Part shown: one piece after another, positions 9,651-19,834 of the stretch
How positions within the stretch are numbered: position 1 is the first letter of the stretch
Layout of the letters: each line of letters begins with the position of its first letter
Origin: Nitzschia sp. pyKryTriq1
Taxonomy: Eukaryota; Bacillariophyta; Bacillariophyceae; Bacillariales; Bacillariaceae
Assembly (NCBI GenBank): GCA_956465555.1
Contig: OY101122.1
Span: 693,001 to 757,000 of the forward strand
Direction of reading: 5' to 3'
Length of the DNA: 64,000 nucleotides
Position numbers and translations under genes: made by a program
Notes under the pieces: generated by a model
Told to the model about the DNA's origin: nothing
Database searches by the model: none
The model's input: only the letters and a program-made list of their open reading frames with translations

Positions 9651-11170
9651 TTCGGGAACCACAGGACAGCCAAAAGGTGAGTACTTCGAAAGTGTATTTC
9701 CCGTAGCAATAGAGCGGCAGGAAGATGTCGAAGTCATCTCTCACGACGAAAGTCTCTGCTATTTTGTAAAGGTGTGGAGCTGACTCATGCAAATTTCTCG
9801 TCGAACATCAAGGCGGCCAGTCGAAGCATGGTCGATGATCCCAATGAATTAGTTACCGAGAAGGATAAAAGTCTTGCTTTTTTGCCGTGGGCACATTCCT
9901 ACGGTCAAACATGTGAACTATGGATGGGTATGTCGATGGGAGCAAGCATGGGTATTTGCAGGGGTATAACATCGATCGTAGAGGACTTGCAACGCGTCAA
10001 ACCTACGGTTCTTTTCTCCGTACCGACATTGTACAAGAAAGTATACGATGGCGTCCACAACATGATAGAGACACAAAATCCTGTACGTGCCCAGCTTCTT
10101 CGAAAGGCTCTTCAAATCGGCCGTGCGAATGCTGATGCTCAACAAGGGGTACGTGGACCACTTGGGCCAATCGAGAAATTGCAATTCAACGTACTTGATA
10201 AGGTTGTGTTATCAAAAATCAGAGATAAGTTCGGAGGCAGGATGAGATACGGGTGTGTCGCTGCCGCCGCGTGCCCAATGGAAGTTCTTCACTTCATGGA
10301 TTCTATCGGCATCCCAATTTGCGAGGGCTACGGGCTGACAGAGACTTCGCCTGTCATAACTATCAATGTACCAAGCAGTCGATCACTTGGTAGTGTCGGG
10401 CGTGCAATCGGTGGTGTGACGGTTCATGTCATAGGCGAGGACGGAAAAGAAGTAGCTCCTGGCGAAGAGGGTGAAATTTGCTGTGTCGGGCCCAATGTTA
10501 TGAAGGGATACTACAAGAAGCCTGAAGCAACCGATGAAGTCATTTCTGTAGCACCCGATGGAAAGTCTCGAATGTAAGCTTTTCAAAATAATCCTCAAGT
10601 CTGATATTTCAGCCTTGATCTCACGCTCACATCTCCCGTGTCAACAGGTTTCACACTGGTGACCTTGGTCGACTTGATGAAAATGGATGGCTCAGGGTGA
10701 CGGGACGTCTCAAGGAACAATACAAGCTTGAAAATGGAAAGTATATTGTTCCCACACCAATTGAAACAACAATAGGTTCGAGTCGTTTCATCAGTCAGGT
10801 AGTTTTAAGTGGAGCGAACCGTCCTTTCAATATTGCTCTGATCGTCCCAGATTGGGAGGCTATCCGAAACGAATTGAGCATTGATAAAGATGTAGACGAA
10901 GAAGACATGGCGAATGACGACAGAGTCAAAATTCTTATTGATACTGAGATCAGTCGGCGCTGCCAGAAACTGAAGAAGTTTGAAATTCCGACCAAGTGGG
11001 CATTTGTTGCGCCATTTACGGCTGCAAACAATATGCTGACACCCAAGATGAGTGTTCGTCGTCACAAGGTAATGGAAGCCTACGAAGATGTGATCTCTCA
11101 CCTCTATGGCGACGAACCCGTCATAAACCACGTGGCCGCTCCTGCAGATTCTAGGGAAGAGGCAGCCTAA
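8667..11170 (+). CDS. Long-chain acyl-CoA synthetase, tandem copy 2
   Basis: Same enzyme family as the preceding gene. Five exons fit: 8667-8856, 8960-9106, 9290-9676, 9772-10573 and 10648-11170, giving 682 residues. Up to the AMP-binding loop the protein is almost identical to copy 1. The clearest early difference is Leu to Phe near residue 51. From YTSGTTGQPKG onward the genes differ strongly at the DNA level but share most residues, including YGLTETSP and HTGDLG. The intron at 9677-9771 falls inside the PKG codons and is missing in copy 1. Both copies share the same N-terminal targeting-like segment, so they probably work in the same compartment. The C-terminus is slightly longer (VINHVAAPADSREEAA). 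Confidence 0.93.
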
Positions 11171-11308
11171 TCGATCGTTTGATTATTTCTAGTAGTAGAC
11201 AATTTTTCTGAAACTCTGTAATTCTTGAATTTCGCATGCCGCATGCATCATGGATGGTAGAATGATGCTAGACAATTTCCACGATGACAGGCTTTCGCTC
11301 TCTTGTCC

Positions 11309-12467
11309 TCACTCCCTCGCGCCAACCTTCCTTCTTTTGTTTCTTGTCGGCTCCACCTCGTCAACCTCAACTGGGTCCTCTGGTTCTTCAAGCTCACCAG
11401 CATCTTCGTCCGAAGATTCTTCTTCGTCCCAGTTCTATTTGTGATCAGAAAAGCCAGCATAGTAGTGAGAAAAAAGGCAAACAATTTGTGGTGGTGGACG
11501 CACGCATTCAGTAGCTCTTAGATTGCTCACTTACCTTTTTTGGTTTCATCATGAAGTCATCCTTTAGGGCATCCCATTTACCCACAGCCTTGTCGTTCTT
11601 CTCGACTCCGGTTATAAGTTTGTCTTCGACTTTTTTCGATTCAGTTGTGGCAGCGGCATTCTTGATTTTATCCAAGAATCCGTGTTTCGTCATTTTGGTA
11701 GCATCTGATTTTTTGGCTTTGAGATCATCGTCCTAAATTGAAAAATAGTCGGTGTCAGATTGGGTAGAATAAAAAGATTCATGCTGTTTGGGAGATACTC
11801 TTACCTCTGCTACATTCTGGTGCTGGGAGATGGCATTAAAGAGGGCCACAACACCACGGGTTGCCACGCGCCTGTGGAACCGTTCTTGCTCTAGTTCCTT
11901 CGTGATAGAAACGCGACCTTCGCCAATATTGTTTGTCGTTGCCACTGAGAGTGGGATGTGCAGGGCTGCTAAGTTTCGTTCCCTATTAGCTTTTCTTTTC
12001 TGTCTCAGGGCCTTCACCTTTTCCTTTTCCTTCTGTTGCAGTCGTTGGAGAGGTGTGGTCGTCTTGGCAAGAACCACTGACGTTGTTTCCTTAGTAGAAG
12101 TCGTCCCAAGAATCCTAGCCATGACACCGGCCATTTTCTCCCCTGGTTCTGTCTCTTCCTCTACATTGGAATCCGCGTTGGTCACGAATGGTTCCTCGGT
12201 GTCGATGTTGTTGCCATCGTGGCTTTCGTCTCCACTCTCGTGCTCTTCACCATGGTCGCTCTCCTCACCATCAGCATCGTGCTCCGAAATAACCCGAGGC
12301 TCTGACTTCTTTATGCTCTTCTCTTCACGGAGCTGCGGTTGGTGGTCCTCATCCTCCTCATCACTCGAGCCGGCAAAACGATTCAGATTTTCTTCGTCGA
12401 CCACTTGGCCTGCCTTCTTCCCTTTTCTGTTCTTGCCAAACGGCGATTGGGATTTCTTCTTGGCCAT
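11309..12467 (-). CDS. RRP15: Ribosomal RNA-processing protein 15 homologue
   Basis: A nucleolar factor for 60S subunit assembly and 27S/25S rRNA processing in other eukaryotes. Three exons fit on the minus strand: 12467-11805, 11732-11535 and 11434-11309, giving 328 residues. The N-terminus is Lys-rich, followed by an acidic Asp/Glu-rich stretch. The core has GVMARIL, a run of QKEKEKVKALRQKRK and RRVATRGVVALFNAISQHQ, which matches the RRP15 signature ATRGVVxLFNAxxxHQ. Exon 2 ends in WDALKDDFMMKP and exon 3 starts NWDEEE, matching the family's C-terminal DDFMM...WD pattern. The tail is acidic, then RNKRRKVG, a likely nuclear-localisation signal. It is divergent from SDHAF2 across about 550 bp. 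Confidence 0.9.
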
Positions 12468-13016
12468 TGCTTGATTTGAGTTTGCTGAAACGCGGAGCGT
12501 TATATATAGGCTAGATCCTATTTTTCGAGCCAGATCAAAGAATGTTGAGAACAGATTGACTCCACCAACAATAGAGTACTATGAGACCGATAGCAAAGGT
12601 AGCAAGATCGGAGGCCGAAAAAACGACGATAACAAGAGCAGAAATGAAATTCTGTCGAAAGTCGAAAGATCGGTGGCGCTCGAGCCAGGTTGCGGACGCC
12701 TGCCAGACGCCATTGTTGACTGATACGATTGAAAATTTGCCGCCGACAGCCCCGACAAAACCCAGCAACTTTTCTTTTGCGAAGCCGACGACGGCGACGA
12801 CGCTGCGAACAACCCGCCGAGCGCGAGCGAGACCCCCACCAGCTGGCAGATATTCTTCGTCATTATTCTTCATTCGTCGTTCGCTACCTGGTACCGGTAC
12901 CAGGTAGACTATGTGCCTGGTGCCTGTTTCATCTATTCCTATACGGTCTCACAATACCCCAAACGACTACGACTCCTCGACTCGAACAAGAAACTCCACA
13001 GCAAACAGCATCGACA
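12468..13016. promoter_or_regulatory. Divergent promoter region of RRP15 and SDHAF2
   Basis: The stretch separates two divergent starts. A TATATA-like word lies about 35 bp upstream of the RRP15 start (12500-12506). A perfect 24-bp palindrome lies at 12884-12907. Frames on both strands here have no recognisable product. Confidence 0.5.
12884..12907. repeat. Perfect 24-bp palindrome centred on ACCGGT
   Basis: The 24 bases read the same on both strands, with core GGTACCGGTACC flanked by CTACCT and AGGTAG. It lies 110 bp upstream of the SDHAF2 start. Confidence 0.85.
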
Positions 13017-13562
13017 ATGCTATCTTCTGTTTCTCGTCGAATTCTGGGGCACGCAGCCACCAAGTCTCAATGGAGCCGCCCAGCGCTGACCACTGTGACG
13101 ATGACGACGACTCGTCAGTATCGAGGCGATTCGGGGGAAGGCGAGCAAAAGCTTTCCGTGGAAGAGGAAGCCCTGCTCAGAATTGCCAAACCCAAGGCGG
13201 AGGAAATCTTTAAGAAGCACATTGCGTTGCCAGTTGATGATATTGAGACTCGTCAGAAGCGCTTGATTTACCGTTCCAAGCAGCGTGGCTGGCTAGAAGT
13301 TGACTTACTGTTGGGAACGTGGGCCAGCGAGAATGTAACCAAGTTGAACGAAAACGAGCTCGATCAATTTGAGGATTTTGTGAATATGGAGACAATCGAT
13401 ATCTACAATATCATCACGCTTCGATTGGACGTTCCGGAAGAACTCAAAATGGGTGGCGAGGGTATCGTAGAACGTATACAGGAGTGGGCACGTCAAAGTC
13501 CGTTGGGCAAGGCTGATCCTGAGAAATACAAGACAGTCAAGACAGCATCCAAATTGATTTAA
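13017..13562 (+). CDS. SDHAF2: Succinate dehydrogenase assembly factor 2 (SDH5 family)
   Basis: A mitochondrial factor that promotes FAD attachment to the SdhA flavoprotein of complex II. The frame is open further upstream, but the ATG at 13017 gives 181 residues with a typical mitochondrial presequence (MLSSVSRRILGHAATKSQW, no acids), so I choose it. The conserved core is DDIETRQKRLIYRSKQRGWL with the family's RG motif, followed by LDQFEDFVNMETIDIYNI. It is a single exon with the expected length. The C-terminal ~40 residues (ERIQEWARQSPLGKADPEKY) are longer than in the animal protein. Confidence 0.9.
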   Translation: MLSSVSRRILGHAATKSQWSRPALTTVTMTTTRQYRGDSGEGEQKLSVEEEALLRIAKPKAEEIFKKHIALPVDDIETRQKRLIYRSKQRGWLEVDLLLGTWASENVTKLNENELDQFEDFVNMETIDIYNIITLRLDVPEELKMGGEGIVERIQEWARQSPLGKADPEKYKTVKTASKLI

Positions 13563-14383
13563 GAGAATTTCTATGCGGATGCTGACAAATAATCTACCAC
13601 GGCTTCGCGAATCAATTTATCATCTTCAGAATGTTTAAAATCCAAAGTGATATTTTGATAAGAGCGACCCTTCTAGCTGCTCAAACCTGGTACTCTACTA
13701 CTACTAGAACTTGAGCAGGTTATTATTTCCATCCAACAAACAAGGGGACTAATAGGCCTAGCACCAACAAGCTACATACTTCGTTCGTAGTACTACAGCT
13801 CTACCGAGTTTAGTTCTTGCTTGGCGGCGGGACTCATCCCAATCCCCTTCGTCCAAGAGATCTGGTTCAACTTTTGATTATGAGCGAATGTAAACTACAG
13901 CTCCCAACCAAACAGGAACCAGATAGCCTACCGGTACATACTTGCAGCAAAGAAAAGCAGGATACTCTACTAGTACTTCTTGTGGGAAACCACGATTAGT
14001 CGGGTGGTTCGTCAATTCTTCAAATTGTCTCAACGCGCATCGATACGCGCGGTGGTCGGTCGGTCGGTCAGTCGTCCTCACCCACCCTTTGACTTCTCCT
14101 CAAGAATGGTACGTAGTACTGGTACACGGTACTGTACTGGTACCGGTACTGTAACATTGAGCATTGGTCTCCTGTGAAGAGCCAAAAACTGGCGCACAAA
14201 GCACAAGAAAATCTCGTCTCTGGACGATTCTGGACGCACTTCGACTGCTTTGCTTTCAATGGTCATTGATCGATCGAAAGTCATAAGCATAGGGCCCTAG
14301 CGGGAAGAGAGGTGAAGATAGCAGTCTTCAAAGGAACCAAATATCTAGTAGCTCGTAATTGTGTAGTCCTACCATCGATAATC
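13563..14383. other. Intergenic region with GTAC words and a GGTC repeat
   Basis: No gene supported. A short GGTCGGTCGGTCGGTC run lies near 14053-14068, and a GTAC/ACCGGT cluster (14107-14155) ends 229 bp before the RAD18-like start. Scattered GTAC words also occur at 13927-13985. Confidence 0.6.
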
Positions 14384-15827
14384 ATGGCATCGGTTGCGTC
14401 GAATTCCGCGCTGCTAGGAGACGATGACATGAACATCCCACCCGATCTCAAAGAGTTGGACGAGTCGCTTCGATGTTGTGTGTGTGGCGAGTACTTTCAT
14501 GCCGCCGTGACGATTTCAGAAGAGCAGTGTGGTCATTCGTTTTGCTCGGAGTGTATTCGAAACCATTTCCGACATCAGATGAAGTCGGTGCACAGAACTA
14601 CGAGCTGCCCCACGTGTAGGCAGCCCGTTCGCGACAAAGCACTGGTCCCGAATCGGGATCTCCAACAAGCTGTCCTGGCATATCGAAAATCTTTGTTGAA
14701 ACGGCAAAAGCTAGAAGCCATCAGGGAGCAGAGCCCCATGGCTACTCCCTCTCCGGCGCCCCGATCGGTCCGAAGCAGCCGCAGGAGCATGAATCGAGGA
14801 GAACTTGCTGCCAACGAGACAGGCGCGGAGGCTTTGATCGAAGAATCGGCGTCCTCGATGGATTCAGAGGTGGTTCTACAAGAAGCACCTCGCAGGAAAA
14901 AACCTGCAGCAAACTTTTCAGTCATGAAGAAAAGGAAACTTCAAGATTTGGTACGTAAACCCTTTCGAACCTTCTTTCTCCCCCCTCTTCGGCAATCACT
15001 CACTCTTCTCACATGAATTGAAGTGCGAAAAGGATGGCTTGCCCACGAATGGTTCAGAGCAAGAATTGAGAGAGAGATTGGAATCATTCACCGCATTGTG
15101 GAATGCCGAGACAGATGCTATCAACCCAAGATCAGATGCAGAGCTATGTGCGGTGGTTCGCAGTCGTGAAAACCAACGCAGAATGGAACTAATGCATAGT
15201 AGCGAAAAAGCTGACAGCAGAGCACTGCAGGAACATTTGAGAAATGGAGGGGGGGAAAGCAGGCCAACAGCATTCAGTCAAAAATTGAGCAACAACTACA
15301 AAAACATGATCGAAAAAATGAAGCAGCAATGGGGAAAGGATCGGAAGCAAAAGAAATCATCACCAGATGGCGAGCAAGAGAACAAGCCTGAAGAATCACC
15401 ACTCGATGGGGTCGTCACAGAATCTGCTGATCAGTCGACAGAAATAGCAGTGACCGATGTGGAAGACCCCGTCGTCACATCTTCGGACGTCAGCGAAGAA
15501 GTAGTCGCACCCGCCACTCGAACTGTGTCCCTGGATGAATTGGGAAACTCAGGCTCTGCTCCGCCAGGGATCCAACCAGAGGGAGCTATCGTTGTAGACC
15601 TTCTGAACGAGGAAACACAATCCAACCACCATCCTGCTGGCTCGTCGAGTCCTGCAAACAGCCGTCGAGGAAATGAACCTACTCTCGAGCCTTCCCCATT
15701 ACCGAAACGGCAGCGACGTTCCATCATTCAAGCTTGGAGCTGTACAACGTGCACTTTTCTCAACGAGAAATACATCAGCAAGAATGCCAAGTGCGAAGTA
15801 TGCGGCAAGAAAAGGCCGGAACTTTAA
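14384..15827 (+). CDS. RAD18: RAD18-like RING E3 ubiquitin ligase with SAP domain and C-terminal NZF-type zinc finger
   Basis: Two exons fit: 14384-14950 and 15024-15827, giving 456 residues. The RING finger spans Cys31, Cys34, Cys49, His51, Cys54, Cys57, Cys75 and Cys78 and is followed by the RAD18-like LVPNRDLQQAVLAYR. The SAP segment (about 177-215, KKRKLQDLCEKDGLPTNGSE) leads into ALWNAETDAINPRSDAEL, matching RAD18's post-SAP region. RAD18 with RAD6 monoubiquitinates PCNA at stalled forks. The usual UBZ (CCHC) finger between RING and SAP is not seen. Instead the C-terminus ends in WSCTTCTFLN...CEVC (427-449), an NZF/RanBP2-type finger with the Thr-Phe pair used for ubiquitin binding. The start at 14384 is chosen because it begins the conserved acidic lead-in to the RING. 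Confidence 0.85.
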
Positions 15828-16527
15828 GTAGCTTTTCAAGAGAGCCGTGGTGCTAAAATACGCCTCTACCCCAGTATGCTCTCTCACTCGTACTATTATT
15901 ACCGTGCTTTAACGATGATCTTTTCCCTTCTTGCTTCTACTACGGGGGGACAGGTTCAAATCGAAGAGTTGTTATGGTGTCGGTACTGACTGTAAACTAG
16001 TAGTACAAGTTCAAGTGCAGTACTTGTAGATACCGGTAATGATTGAACTTGTGCATATCGAGCGATGTGAATGACTGAAAAATAATACCGTACCAGTATT
16101 TTCCAATTTTTTGTGAAATCGGCGGCAATTTCAAATTGTTGTAGTATTGTGATCGAGTGAGTCGTACGATGGCATCGTATGTATCTAACGGTACCGTGTA
16201 CAGTAGACTGTATGTACTGGTACCTGGTACTGGTACTGTAGTACAGTATCTCTATGATACAGTAACAGCACGCCAGCCAGCTCTCTGATTCTGCCGTTGG
16301 CCGACGTTGATAACGTCAACGCGTCAGCCGAGCCATGGCAAAGTGGATCACAAGATACTGACTGTACATACAGCGTTCGAGAAGACTGGCTCCTACCGGC
16401 GGCTACGCTCGCATTGGATTTGATCGAATTTTTCGATGCGATGATTCAAGTACGACCACGTTTCGGTACAGTAACTTGGATGTTACAACTCCTTTAGTTT
16501 AGTTTTCTTCACTTCTGTTTGTCCACC
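15828..16527. promoter_or_regulatory. Intergenic region with GTAC palindrome cluster upstream of the Na+/H+ exchanger
   Basis: Scattered from 16018 and dense from 16187 to 16265, the region holds GTACTGGTACCTGGTACTGG-type words. No gene is supported; a frame at 16297-16497 has no recognisable features. Confidence 0.55.
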
Positions 16528-18441
16528 ATGGGGGACGAGGAAAACATATCGGCGTTCCTTGTGTTCTTCGCGGCACTGCTAGCAGTTGTCGTGGTACTCC
16601 AAAAATGGCTGCATGATCGTCCGTTAATTTCCTCGTTCTTGCCCGAGGCCGCCATGGTTCTCGGTATGGGAGTGTTTTTTGGGTTTTTTATACACATACT
16701 AGTGGCAAAGCGGGTTGCTGCCCGTGGAGTTCAAGACGACGACGCTCAAAATGATGATAACAGCAGTGCTACTGATGTTGATCTCTCCTCGCTCCTCTCC
16801 TTTTCTCCGAGCATATTTTTCGTGGCACTCTTGCCGCCAATTCTTTTCAACTCCGGCTTGCGTATCGGAGCCCTATTTTTCCGCCATATTGCACCAATCT
16901 GTCTCTTCGCTGTTGTGGGAACAATAATCAGCGCAGTTTCTACCGCATTATTTCTTAAGCTTGTCATCGATCTTGGCCTCTGCGGTGACTTCTCCCCTTC
17001 TCTCACAGAGTTGCTCTGCTTCGGTAGTCTCATTTCATCGACGGATCCAATCAGCACTTTGGCAGTGTTTCAAGCAAGGAAAGTTGACCCGCAACTTTTT
17101 TATCTTGTTTTCGGGGAATCAGCTTTGAACGACGCTCTCGCGATCGTCATGTTCGATTCATTTTCGCGGTTTGTCTCAAAAGAGAAGGATGCTGGTGCTA
17201 TTGTCCTGGGCCTTGCTGAGTTCTTCCTGGATCTGTTCCTCAACTCAATCGGGTCGCTATTCTTGGGAGGCACATTCGGTCTTTTTACCGCCTATGTATT
17301 CAAGCAACTTGACATGAGGCAAAATCGATTACTCGAGATCTCCCTTTATCTTATATTGGTGTACATCCCGTTCCTTTTGGCGGAAGTGCTGAAATTGAGT
17401 GGCATCGTGACAATTCTATTCACCGGTGTGGCTGCTAATCGCTACGTGGTACCAAACCTTTCAAGCGTCACAAAACTGAACGCAGACATGTTGTTTCGTT
17501 TACTCGCTCACTTGGCTGAGACGAGTATTTTCCTGGAACTGGGACTCAGCGTCTTCGGTCTGCTGGGGCACTGGAATATGGCCTTTATTGGCTGGGCATT
17601 GCTGGCGACTCTACTTGCAAGAGCACTTAACATCTTGCCCCTTTCCCTCCTTTTCAATCAGTGTCTCTTGCGAGATATTCCAGATTATTACTCCGATGAC
17701 AATATCGAAGACAACATTATGAAGTTCCGAAGAGCCTTTTCACCGCTTGGTAAGACTAGCAGCAACGGAAGCAACGGCAGCAGCAGACAGGGGCCGCTTC
17801 TCGGGAACTTCCGATCGGAGGACCGTATTTCTCCTGCAGATGCGGAAATCCACCCCGTTTCCTATGCTACGTCTTTCGATACAGAAGTGACAGCCACCCC
17901 AATGACTCGCAAGGATCTAAAAATTCGCGCGAACACATGTGCCATGGTATGGTATAGCGGGCTGAGAGGCGCTGTTTCGTATGCCTGTGTAAGATCATTC
18001 CCCGAAGAAAGCGACTACAGGCTAGATTTTATCATGACAACGATGGCGTTGGTCTTGATCACGGTCTTTCTCCTTGGAGGGACAACGGAGTTAGCTTTGA
18101 GCTGCCTGAATATCAATGTTGGGGTTGACGAGGACACTTACATGCGAGAGAATCTTAATGAGCCTGTCGTATCGAATGCTATAACGAATTTCGAAAAACG
18201 ATACATATTTCCCCTGGTGATTCGGGACTTCAATATCATGCATGGTATCGATCATGATCCTGCTAGAAAATATCACACCTCGCCAGGAAGACGACCGAGA
18301 ACCCCTGTTGACCCGACGATTGAAATGACTGAGTCAGGCTTTCTGGAAACAACAAGTGGGCATCACAACATGGTGGACGATCGTGTGGGATTGGAAATGT
18401 TGGTCCGACAAGATACACTGTTTGACTATGGCGCGCAATGA
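16528..18441 (+). CDS. Sodium/hydrogen exchanger (CPA1, NHE6-9-like)
   Basis: Single exon, 637 residues from the ATG at 16528 (context CACCATGG). About a dozen hydrophobic segments fill the first ~420 residues and resume after about 470. Family motifs are SSTDPISTLAVF, FGESALNDALAIVMFD (with the conserved ND pair of the ion site) and WYSGLRGAVSYA. Exchange of Na+ or K+ for H+ across Golgi, endosomal or plasma membrane is expected. The sequence looks closest to organellar NHE6-9 types, but location is inference. A Ser/Gly/Asn-rich loop (about residues 400-435) interrupts the transmembrane region. The tail is hydrophilic. It converges with TSR2, 99 bp away. Confidence 0.92.
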   Translation: MGDEENISAFLVFFAALLAVVVVLQKWLHDRPLISSFLPEAAMVLGMGVFFGFFIHILVAKRVAARGVQDDDAQNDDNSSATDVDLSSLLSFSPSIFFVALLPPILFNSGLRIGALFFRHIAPICLFAVVGTIISAVSTALFLKLVIDLGLCGDFSPSLTELLCFGSLISSTDPISTLAVFQARKVDPQLFYLVFGESALNDALAIVMFDSFSRFVSKEKDAGAIVLGLAEFFLDLFLNSIGSLFLGGTFGLFTAYVFKQLDMRQNRLLEISLYLILVYIPFLLAEVLKLSGIVTILFTGVAANRYVVPNLSSVTKLNADMLFRLLAHLAETSIFLELGLSVFGLLGHWNMAFIGWALLATLLARALNILPLSLLFNQCLLRDIPDYYSDDNIEDNIMKFRRAFSPLGKTSSNGSNGSSRQGPLLGNFRSEDRISPADAEIHPVSYATSFDTEVTATPMTRKDLKIRANTCAMVWYSGLRGAVSYACVRSFPEESDYRLDFIMTTMALVLITVFLLGGTTELALSCLNINVGVDEDTYMRENLNEPVVSNAITNFEKRYIFPLVIRDFNIMHGIDHDPARKYHTSPGRRPRTPVDPTIEMTESGFLETTSGHHNMVDDRVGLEMLVRQDTLFDYGAQ

Positions 18442-18540
18442 TAAACGCTGCCCCAGCAGAAGAAAGTCAACAGGAATAGACAGGCTATTGTTATTACAGT
18501 TGTTACTGTCTTTTCCTCAAATAGCTAAAATTGTTGCATC

Positions 18541-19335
18541 TTATTTTTTCCGCCGGCCCTTCGGCTTTACTGGTGCAAAGCCATCATCGTCCATTTCGAT
18601 GACCTCTTTGATAGGTTCCGCTGTGTCTCCCAGTTGACGAACAGGAGCCGTATTTGCAGACACTTTTTTGGCCTCACCGAAAAGAGGTTGCGAATTGTAG
18701 TCCAACAGAATAGGTAACGATGACACTTGCAAAGTAGGAGTAGGCTGCACTAGCCCATTGCCATTATCGGTATCATCCATATCCTCGTCACCATCGTCAT
18801 CATCGTGCTCTGTAGTCTGAATCTGGACTGGAAACTGCGCATTGAATTCCACTGCCCTATCGGCACGAGCAACCATTTCCCTCGCCAACGTCGTATCGCC
18901 CTTGGCACAAGTCTCATACATTCTGAAAATGGCATCAGCTACTTGCTGCTCCGAGCCGTCTTCCAGAGTAACGGAGAATTCTTCTTCCAAGTATATTGCC
19001 AGATTATCTATCATCATGAATAGTGAAATGTCATAGTGGTTGATTATTCAATGGAAGGAGGTGAGAATGGCGCACACCAATACTCTGCACTTTCGAGAAT
19101 GCTGGGCGGAATGAGATCGGCACGCACCTGCAAGATCCTGCTCGTCAAAGTTCGGAAGTGGGCACTGTGAGCCATCCATGATATCAAAGATACTTTTTCT
19201 CAGATCATCAGCCTTGCCCTGAGACTCTCGTTCCCCTCCGCCCCAACCGGATTCTACGGCGGTCCGAAGTGCCGACCAGGAACGAAGACACGCAGTCACG
19301 CCCGCCCGGAATTCTTCTATCGCATTGGTCGACAT
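18541..19335 (-). CDS. TSR2: Pre-rRNA-processing protein TSR2 homologue
   Basis: TSR2 chaperones ribosomal protein eS26 for 40S assembly. Two minus-strand exons fit: 19335-19128 and 19007-18541, in phase with a 120-nt GT-AG intron, giving 224 residues. The diagnostic WGG motif is present as VESGWGGGE, preceded by EEFRAGVTACLRSWSALR. Exon 2 continues DNLAIYLEEEFSVTLEDGSE and VADAIFRMYETCAKGD, as expected for the family. The acidic DDDDGDEDMDD stretch and basic KPKGRRKK end are typical. The start at MSTNAIEEF is the only ATG close to the conserved region; the frame extends further upstream without support. Confidence 0.9.
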
Positions 19336-19560
19336 GCTGTTTTCAGCAGCAACTTGAGAAGTTTGTCTATGCGGGAAGGGTTGTGGCTCTAGGTAGTCTA
19401 ATGGGGGGGAGCTGGGTTGTGAAATGCATACTGTGCCTGGCTGGTGCTTTTCTGGCCACCATTGTGGATGCTGGTCGGCGTCGTTGTTGGTCTTGTTTTG
19501 TTCTTTCGATTTTCGAATGGCTCTAATTATTGTGGTCTGTACGTCTATACGACATCCCAT

Positions 19561-19764
19561 TTGGTCAGATTAGTCAATAAATCTGAAGCTCAACTCTCTC
19601 GGACACTGTAGACCGATGGTATAGTACTGTTAGTGAAATAATTCGTTGGCCTATGCCCCTGATCGATTCCGATTTGCGTAGCAGGATCGTCCTCTCTCGG
19701 GGATACCCTTGGGTACATCTCCTTGCCTCGTCCTTGTCAAGGTGTGAAGGGATGGCGGGCGGGT
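19561..19764. other. Intergenic, no gene seen
   Basis: Short non-coding stretch between TSR2 and the orphan gene. Confidence 0.5.
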
Positions 19765-19834
19765 TTTTAAAGCTAATTAATCTAGAATTCCGAAGTTGGG
19801 ATTTGCGATACCGAGGTTGACTCGATGATCTTAT
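19765..19834. repeat. 70-bp direct repeat, copy 1
   Basis: Identical to 20548-20617, same orientation, period 783 bp. This copy covers the last 53 coding bases of the orphan gene and 17 bases after its stop codon. Confidence 0.95.

Noticed and set aside
11788-12474. 228-codon plus-strand frame opposite RRP15
   Set aside because: It is antisense to the RRP15 exon 1, which has clear family motifs. The Ser/Phe/Leu-rich product is typical of antisense to acidic coding sequence.
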